From Perca fluviatilis (Eukaryota > Chordata > Actinopteri > Perciformes > Percidae), in NCBI RefSeq assembly GCF_010015445.1, contig NC_053120.1, forward strand, positions 8,334,614-8,398,613: 64,000 bases of DNA, in the 5' to 3' direction. Each line of letters opens with the position of its first letter. Within the stretch, counting starts at the first letter, position 1. The translations under genes were made by a program, and so were the position numbers. Below the pieces are notes generated by a model. That model did no database searches, was not told the DNA's origin, and was given only the letters and a program-made list of their open reading frames with translations. Below are positions 57,041 through 64,000 of the stretch, piece by piece.

Positions 57041-58056
57041 TGTGACGGTCACAACTGTATGTGATGAAATGCAGCTCCACACTACTGTTGCTCCTACACA
57101 TCACAGGCAGCCAGGTGGATTACAGGGGTCTTTATTGTCTCTTCCTTATTGCTCTGTAACACAGTACAGCAGTGGTATGTCAATCGCATTGGTCTCAGGA
57201 TAACAGTCACTGCGCTTCCCGCATCACTCTGTGTGATCTCATCACAAAAATAATAATAATAACAAAAGAAATTATACTAACTGGATGTGATCGTATAGTG
57301 GATATTACCTAATGTATTATAATACAGTACAATGCTTAGGCTACAATGTATTCACATTTGCACAATCAAATATACCTCCATATGTACTGACATTATATTG
57401 GTGAAAACACCACACAGTAATCCATTTTATAATATAAGAAAAAGGCAGAAAACCCATTCGCCGTTTAACATGAGGTGAGCATAAACACAGCACAGGTATA
57501 CGTCATACACACCTAATCAACAGGCTGCTTCACTAACTATGAGCTAGCCAAACTAGCGTGAGCTACTTAACAGTTAGAAAGAGCTGCTCATGCGGACGAA
57601 CAATAATTGCAATGAAACATATTGAAAACTAACACAGAAATGCATAGGATATTACCTGTAACACAGTACAGCAGTGGTATGTCAATCGCATTGGTCTCAG
57701 GATAACAGTCTAACCAAAACACGGAACAGATGCAAATGATTATACTGACAATGTACGTTTCAGTAAGTCTCTAAAATATCATTTTAAAGACTAGATAGCT
57801 TATAGTCTGGGCTCAAGACAGTTAGCTAACGTCAATATATGTACATTACATGGCAAAATACAAAGCATGAACATTTGAAATCTCACAAAATTATTAATTA
57901 TCCCGGACGTGCGGGAGAACGTGACCTACCACTGCGCTTCCCGCATCACTCTGTGTAGTTCCGTAAACACAATGTCATAACTACCACCGTGCCAATAGGT
58001 GGCAGTGTTGCCCCGCTTTTGCCATAATTAAACCAAGTATATTCTACTCCGTTACA
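57041..58056 (-). repeat. Gypsy 5' LTR
   Basis: 1016 bases, nearly identical to the 3' LTR. Most of the roughly ten differences are 1-3 base insertions or deletions (for example in the AAT run near 57250 and near 58000-58045), plus one clustered change at about 57583-57597. Confidence 0.97.
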
Positions 58057-58060
58057 TATG

Positions 58061-59214
58061 CATAACAGGATTTCTTTTTGGCTTTGTGCATGTATGCATG
58101 TGCCTGACAAAGACATCAGACAGGGAAAATATAGCTGTGACAGCAGTGCGACGGGATGAAAGGAAAGATCATTATAGGTACCAATGTATCCTTACATTAA
58201 AAATAATTCCATTCAAAGTCCAACTTAGTAAAAGTTCAAATGATTTGATCAAACTATGTGAACTGCCTATCCCTCACCTACAGTATGAACCAAGTTACTG
58301 GGAAAAAGTCATTATTTTCACTGTAGCCCTGCAAGGGTAAAATGAGGCTGTGTACCTAACATAATTCTAAAGATGACTATGAGCACATTATACAAAAAGC
58401 AAGCATGTGGATGCCTCTTACGTAAAGCCTTTAATTGCAAACCCATGTAATATCAGAGTCCACAGAAATCTTGTCTTTTGCTGTATTTTCTCATTAGTCG
58501 TTAGGAGTACACCACCCACAGGGATCTCATTTCATTAAAGTGCTAGTTAGCTAACCTCATTTGAAAGTATAAGCTAGATGACACAGCCCTTGTAGTATCT
58601 CTTCGCATGTTATCAGTGATGGTACAGTCATGCCTTCCTTCATACATAATTCAGAGCAACACATAAGAGATATAGAATTTTGTGGAATGCAAACTTTCCA
58701 GATATGTGTGCTCTACATGCTGGTACAAACACAAATATCATATGCTTAAGGCAACTGACAACTGCCTTGTTTGATATTTTGCTTGAGCAGTTTTTAATAC
58801 AGTTGGTGGATTGGCCATCAGAGCAGAGAGAGATGAAGGCTGAAGATAGTTCCACTATCAGCAGAGAAAGGCTATAGCCACTGGCCACTGTGAATGGAGC
58901 AGAGCAGAGATATACTGGACCTCTGTTGACACAGGTATAGACTTCCAGCTCTTATCTGTCTAAGTCGAATAGAGCAGAAGATAATAGTTATTATGCATAT
59001 TACAAAAGACTTCTGTGGACACTTTGTTCTATGAATGCATTATGAAAACTCTCCCAGACAAAATATACAACAACTTACAAATAGAATGCCATCAAATTCT
59101 CGGTCAAATTCCAGCTGGCTTTGGTGATCACTCGGCCAATATTAAAATCTGCCAAATACTTGAACAAAACAGTGTTGTACTCGTAGAGCCTTGTGCTTTG
59201 CCTTTTGTCCTAGT
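58061..59214. other. Non-coding DNA, nothing recognised
   Basis: Intergenic sequence after the retrotransposon, with no supported exon or repeat. Confidence 0.5.
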
Positions 59215-59365
59215 TAGCAAATGTTAGCATGCTAATATGCTAAACTAAAATGGATAAGATTATATGTTCTTGACATTGGCATGTTAGTATTGTCATTGTA
59301 AGCATGTTAGCATGCCAACGTTTCCATTTTGCTCAAAGCACTGCTGTGCCTCAGAACAGACCCAT
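59215..59365 (+). repeat. Dispersed repeat fragment
   Basis: GTTAGCATGCTAATATGC, then GTTAGTATTGTCATTGTAAG, GTTAGCATGC and CTCAAAGCACTGCTGTGCCT in order: a short piece of a very common teleost repeat, related to 30015-30370. Confidence 0.55.
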
Positions 59366-59679
59366 TAGACTCTTAGTCTTGTTTTTGTTCAGGTAGCAAT
59401 CATTTAAAAATAAGTAAATTAATATACACCCAGTAATCAGTGAAAGTAGTTGTTGACTTTTAAATTAGATGTGGAATTACATTACACTGCAGAACTTATA
59501 TACCCAGTTTTGGTTTTAATGAGGGTTAGGGCTGAGTTTCTGTAATGGGTCCAAAAGGAGGCTTGTGTTCTGTACATTATATCCTTACCCGGAGGCTTGA
59601 CATTCGGCATCAGGGGTGGGAGTTCTGTTCTTGTTTGCAACCTTATCAGTTGGTTGAGAGGCATTTGAGGACGGACTTA

Positions 59680-60287
59680 AAGGTGCTTACACACCAACCA
59701 GACGGCCGACCCTCGGCAGAAAAGCAAGTGGAAATGATCAGTCGCGTCCCCGAGGTCCAAAAAACTGCCTCGGAACACACTGAGGCGACACCGAGTTGAG
59801 AAACATAATACGTCTCCATAGCAGCAGGCGGCGCTACGCTGTATTGTTGCCCAAGAAATGAAAACCGGAAGCTGATTGAACGAACGCGTCACATGGGTTT
59901 GTTTTCTCCGGAAATTCAAAGCCAGACTGTCATGGTGGCCGTTCAGAATATGATCTCATATTGTACTAAAATAGTTCACTGAAACATGTTTCTGAAAACA
60001 TTTTAAGGCCGTGCAGTTGCTGAATCTGTCTTCATTTCAGCTCAACAAAGGTCAGTTTAAAAGATTTTCGTCAGATTTTGAGAGGCTCTAGTCACACCAT
60101 TCTGCTCGCCATTTCCGGTTGAGTCCCGACTGCCCTGCCACCGCCTGAACACGTCCGGTCGGCCAAAATGAACGCCGACAGCCCCCCAGACTGACGACGG
60201 CATGGGACACATTGAACCGACTCGAGTCACTGACCTCGCCAGACTGTCCAACGGCCGATAATCTCCTTGGTGTGTGAGCACCTTAAA
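59680..60287 (+). mobile_element. Non-autonomous TIR element, intact copy
   Basis: The ends are AAAGGTGCTTACACACCAA and, reverse complemented, TAAGGTGCTCACACACCAA. The interior has no transposase. It matches the split copy at 12880-15463 in the opposite orientation, which shows what that copy looked like before it was interrupted. The target duplication is not clear, although TTAA-like sequence abuts both ends. Confidence 0.85.
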
Positions 60288-60374
60288 ACTGCTGACAGAG
60301 TGAGTGAACCTGTCTGTGTCAGATTTTATCAGTCTGTTGACACTAAAAGGGGTTGCTTAAGAAGCCAAGTTATC

Positions 60375-60470
60375 ATCTTAGAATAGAATAGCCTTTATTG
60401 TCATTGCACTGTGAAGGTACAACTGTGCTGAGTAAAACCTCAAGTTAAAAACAAGTACATTTTACTCCCT
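60375..60470 (-). mobile_element. LINE 3' tail fragment
   Basis: The plus strand reads GAATAGAATAGCCTTTATTG then TCATTGCACTGTGAAGGTAC. On the minus strand this is a 3' end with CAATGACAATAAAGGCTATT and a short TATTC repeat, typical of a fish LINE tail. Confidence 0.6.
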
Positions 60471-62224
60471 GCAAGCTAATGTAGTAATCCTATTGTGTAC
60501 GTAAGACCACATCACTTGGCCCCATCATAAATTAAGGGGAAAAAAATATAATGAATGAATTCTAAATATTCTATAAATTTAGAGTAGATGGCAGTATTTT
60601 GAGTAACACAGGGAAGGTTATATGAACAGATAATCAGGATCATTTTTAATTTATAGCTCAAATGGTAGCTGATGAAATATCTGACTTGGATTCCATCTGT
60701 TAATATTAATGTATTGTAATTTATTCTCTAAAATGAATCTTTCCCTTTCTTGCCACACCGTCTTGACTTCCCATTTCTTCATCACTTGTCACCAGCTGAA
60801 GACGAGCAGTGCATCTCTAGCTCCACATTCATCTGGCTCTCCTTTTTCTGAGCAAGACATTCTTCCCATTTTGCCATCAGCCCCCTACCCAGCTCAACTG
60901 AGCCCAAAAGCCCTTTGATGTGTCACTTCACATCTCACCCTCAAAGCTGTGAAATCTCAATTTTCTGATAAGGGCAACCTCAATTTGTCAGGAGATACTA
61001 TTTATAGATCCGACAGAGATAGAGCTGCACGACTTGCAATAATTCTTAACAAGTACGTAGAGGCCATCGCCACATTTGTGTGAAGTAAAAGCAGCACTGC
61101 CCTCGTCGATTCACCTGATAAAGACGCATTGAGGAAGTAGATTTGAAACGACGCTCGGCAGCACTTATATTCTGCCACTGTATTAGATACGGGTCCAGTG
61201 TGGCCCAGCTTCGTGTTTGAACTCGTACCTCCTGAGGGTTTGAACTTTTAAATATCTCAATTCAACCCACTTTGTGGATCTTAGATAGTCCTGCCTCCAT
61301 CCACACAGCAGTCAAAAGGAAGACATAGTAGTTCTAACAGTCTTTAGCGTAAGGTGCGCACACACACCAGCAGTGTTGGGGACTCTACTCTGAAAATGCA
61401 GTTAAAACTGCAGAAGGTATTTGGTCAAAAAACACCATAATTTGAAGGAGAGTGAGACCTCCTGTTGCAGCTCTCCCTCTCCTCTCTGTCAATTACAATC
61501 CTATAAATATATCCTGAGAAGTTGCGTGGAACACCGTAAAGTCTGTCAAGTTGATCTTACTTAAAAATATCAAGTACACTGATTTCCTTGAAAAAGTAAG
61601 TCAATATTACTATAGTCTGTTTTGGTTGTTTACTTTATATGTGCTTGGTAAGTTTAAATTTAGTATTTACTTATTTTCTAAAGTTGTTGCAACTTAAAAA
61701 AGGCGAATTAAATGAACTTCTTGTTTCTAAGTTTATCTAATGTGGCACTAATTATACTGTAGATCAAATACTGGAAGTTTTCAATAGGTACACTTCCAAT
61801 TAAATAATGCTAAACTACTGTAACCTAGAGTGTTTTACGCAACATGTCAGCTAAACAAGCCAAAAAAAATTGTTTACTTGGGATTAAATTGAGCAATCAT
61901 TTCTGGTAAAATTCAGCTGCTGACTATTTTCCAAAGTACAGCATCTAGTTTTAGATTTCTGAAGTTTTTCCTACTTTCCAGACCCTACAGGGGCCCTGTA
62001 TTGAAGGGCACAGCGGTCATGTCAGTGAAAGGGAGTGTATTCTTACTGAAACTACATGTTTCTTTGGCTGGTCCACACACTCTGTGCAGCACACAGAGAA
62101 AGCTGAAAATACTTTCAGACAGTAGATGGTTTTCTCTGTCTCTTACTACAAAGATGTACACATACTGTATCACAGATACTTTTCTTAGACTTAGGCAATT
62201 TAATTTAATTTTGGTTTTAAGCAA
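60471..62224. other. Non-coding DNA, nothing recognised
   Basis: AT-rich sequence. The frame at 60709-60918 has no recognisable domain. Confidence 0.5.
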
Positions 62225-62690
62225 CTTTACAGGTCCTATGACATGCTCCTTTTTGGATGCTTTTATATAGGCCTCAGTGGTCCCCTAATACTGTATCTGA
62301 AGTCTCTTTCCCGAAATTCAGCCTTGGTGCAGAATTACAGCCACTACGAGCCTGTCCCACAATGAGCTTTCCTTAGGGCGTGCCATTTCTGTGTCTGTAG
62401 CTTTAAATGCTATTGAGGAGGAGCGACATGAGGCAAGGTGGAGGGTGGGGGTGTGGCCTTGACCAACTGCCATGCTTAGCTCGTTTGCAACCCATGATGT
62501 CTCTCTCTTTCTCATGGGCGGGCCAAATTCTTTGGGCGGGCAAAGCAGAGAAAGGGGAGGTAACCGTTCTCTTTATGACATCATAAAGGGAAGATTCCAG
62601 ATTGGCCCATCTGAGATTTCTTTTTCTCATAGGATACCCAGGGCTTGGTTTACACGTATTGCAATTTATAGCCAAAAAAAATTTATTCTG
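62225..62690 (+). repeat. Common percomorph dispersed repeat
   Basis: The blocks ACAGGTCCTATGACATGCTC, GTATCTGAAGTCTCTTTCCC, TGTGGCCTTGACCAACTGCC, CATGGGCGGGCCAAATTC and CCAGGGCTTGGTTTACAC occur in the order I know from a frequent percomorph repeat of about 0.5 kb. It is non-coding; the class is uncertain. Confidence 0.6.
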
Positions 62691-64000
62691 GCTCTTGAGA
62701 GAAAATGAGAACGAAGAAAAGAAGAATACTTCTGTATAATAGACACTACTATGAAGTAAGATGTGAATATGAAAAAGCATGTTTGCCTAATTCATAATCA
62801 CTAAAATTTAGTTTCTTTCATTGAGGTAATATTCTGATGATTTAAATTCCAGACCTTTAAAAGCCATCCAATTAACATGCTGATCATTCACACTCCAACA
62901 CAGTTTCATTTGGGGTTATATGTGTTAATGTTAATTAAAGCATTTTTACAAATATTAATGTTTTAGTACAAAATTCTGTTGATTGCTGCCACACATTTTC
63001 CAGATGAATAGTAGCCAGATGGTGTCAAATGAATGAATAAAATCATACATGGATTGATCATGCCAGAAATGTTTAGGCACGATCTTAGAATGTGATGGAT
63101 TAGTCTTCAAATTTTGATTAGCATTGAAATCTCTTTTAGTATACACATTATGTTTAGGAAAATGCTAGGAATTTGGATTATTGAAAATATGAAATTAGAA
63201 TAAAATAACATGCCAACTACAGAATATTGAATATTCTAATACCTTTAGCAACAATGCAAAAACACTTACTGCCTGGCAAACTTTGGTTATTTTCTGTCCA
63301 AGCAAACCAATGTATGCAAGCAGTGTTATGGGGAAAGATGTTCAGATTTATAGTGTGTTCTGAAAAAATAAAAAAAATAATTGCATTTAGTTTAACGTTT
63401 GAGTAATTCAACAAGCATGGGAAATGTAGATGTGCCTAAATAATGCTTGCCTGAATGGGAACATTATCCAGCGCATGGGACCATATTAGGGATGCATTCA
63501 CAGCTTTTTGTAACCTTCCCAACTCAACTGCACTATAAACCATGTGTGCTAAAGTGACAGAACAGACAGGTTTGTCTCAAGACCACACTCATGTTGTAAC
63601 TACTAAGTTTCTTCTTTGTCCAACTAAAGATCATGTTGAAGTGAAACAATGTAGCGGTGGCTTTTTATGCAACAGCAGTTTTGTCTGTGAAAAAAGAGAC
63701 AACCATCACTAAACAAACAGGGCAAGAGAGGAATAGAGACTGATCGTCACCAGCTTAAGCAGTGCAGCAGATGATCAGGTGCGCCAAATCTACTTAAATG
63801 ACCTGACTCCACCCCTCCAGGCTCTTGCAAATACCATGGTGGGGAAATTCTGTTGTGTTCATTCTTTACAATACAGCTTCTGTTATCATCCATATTGACA
63901 TATCACCCTTTCCAACACCAGTAATATTGCAGAAAATGTTATGTTTAGCTTCATCTGAGTTTGCCACTTTCCTCCTTTTGAATCTAAACTGCCTGCCACT
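62691..64000. other. Non-coding DNA, nothing recognised
   Basis: AT-rich DNA to the window end, with no supported gene or repeat. Confidence 0.5.

Larger units (their letters stand above)
49366..58056 (-). mobile_element. Ty3/Gypsy LTR retrotransposon (full length, frameshifted)
   Basis: An 8.7-kb element on the minus strand: 5' LTR 58056-57041, gag 56826-55500, protease about 55436-54965, reverse transcriptase 54662-53361, RNase H about 53377-52948, integrase 52592-51417, a pol tail, and 3' LTR 50387-49366. The order PR-RT-RH-IN is that of Ty3/Gypsy, not Copia. TATG flanks both ends (49362-49365 and 58057-58060), a 4-base duplication (5 bases, ATATG, if the last LTR base is shared). A purine-rich tract (AAAGGGGTGTA on the minus strand) adjoins the 3' LTR. 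There is no envelope gene. The LTRs are nearly identical, yet gag-pol is broken by several frameshifts. Confidence 0.97.

Overview
The window is nuclear DNA of a teleost fish, most likely a percomorph. It is AT-rich, has split genes with GT-AG introns, long CA/GT microsatellites, tRNA-derived SINEs, an L2-type LINE and many nested cut-and-paste transposons. The species cannot be named from the sequence.

One host gene is clear. It lies on the minus strand in five coding exons (25848-25714, 22359-21609, 12135-11943, 10799-10658, 10025-9861). It encodes a 461-residue membrane transporter of the SLC19 folate/thiamine family, closest to the thiamine transporters SLC19A2/SLC19A3. All four introns have consensus splice sites and the frame is open across every junction. 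The protein keeps most family motifs, but a transmembrane glutamate that is nearly invariant in the family is replaced by phenylalanine.

The rest is introns, intergenic DNA and transposons. 1-9.6 kb: a SINE, a 101-bp tandem repeat, a 928-bp fold-back element, an element carrying two opposed RecQ-like helicase fragments, a microsatellite and a truncated L2 LINE. 9.8-25.9 kb: the transporter gene, whose 9.5-kb intron 2 holds a TIR element split by a second long-TIR element, and a 2.7-kb element carrying two spliced coding exons. Intron 1 holds a hAT element with a BED-finger remnant. 25.9-45 kb: mostly intergenic, with a hAT element that contains a Tc1-like element, a further hAT at 40.2 kb, and microsatellites. 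45-49 kb: a roughly 520-bp tandem duplication, then a layered nest in which an inverted repeat was invaded by two hAT elements, one of which then received a SINE with a snap-back 5' end. 49.37-58.06 kb: a nearly complete Ty3/Gypsy LTR retrotransposon on the minus strand, with 98%-alike LTRs but a frameshifted gag-pol. 58-64 kb: intergenic DNA with dispersed repeats.

No CRISPR array, operon, rRNA or functional tRNA gene was seen. Apart from the transporter, every convincing protein-coding trace belongs to a mobile element.
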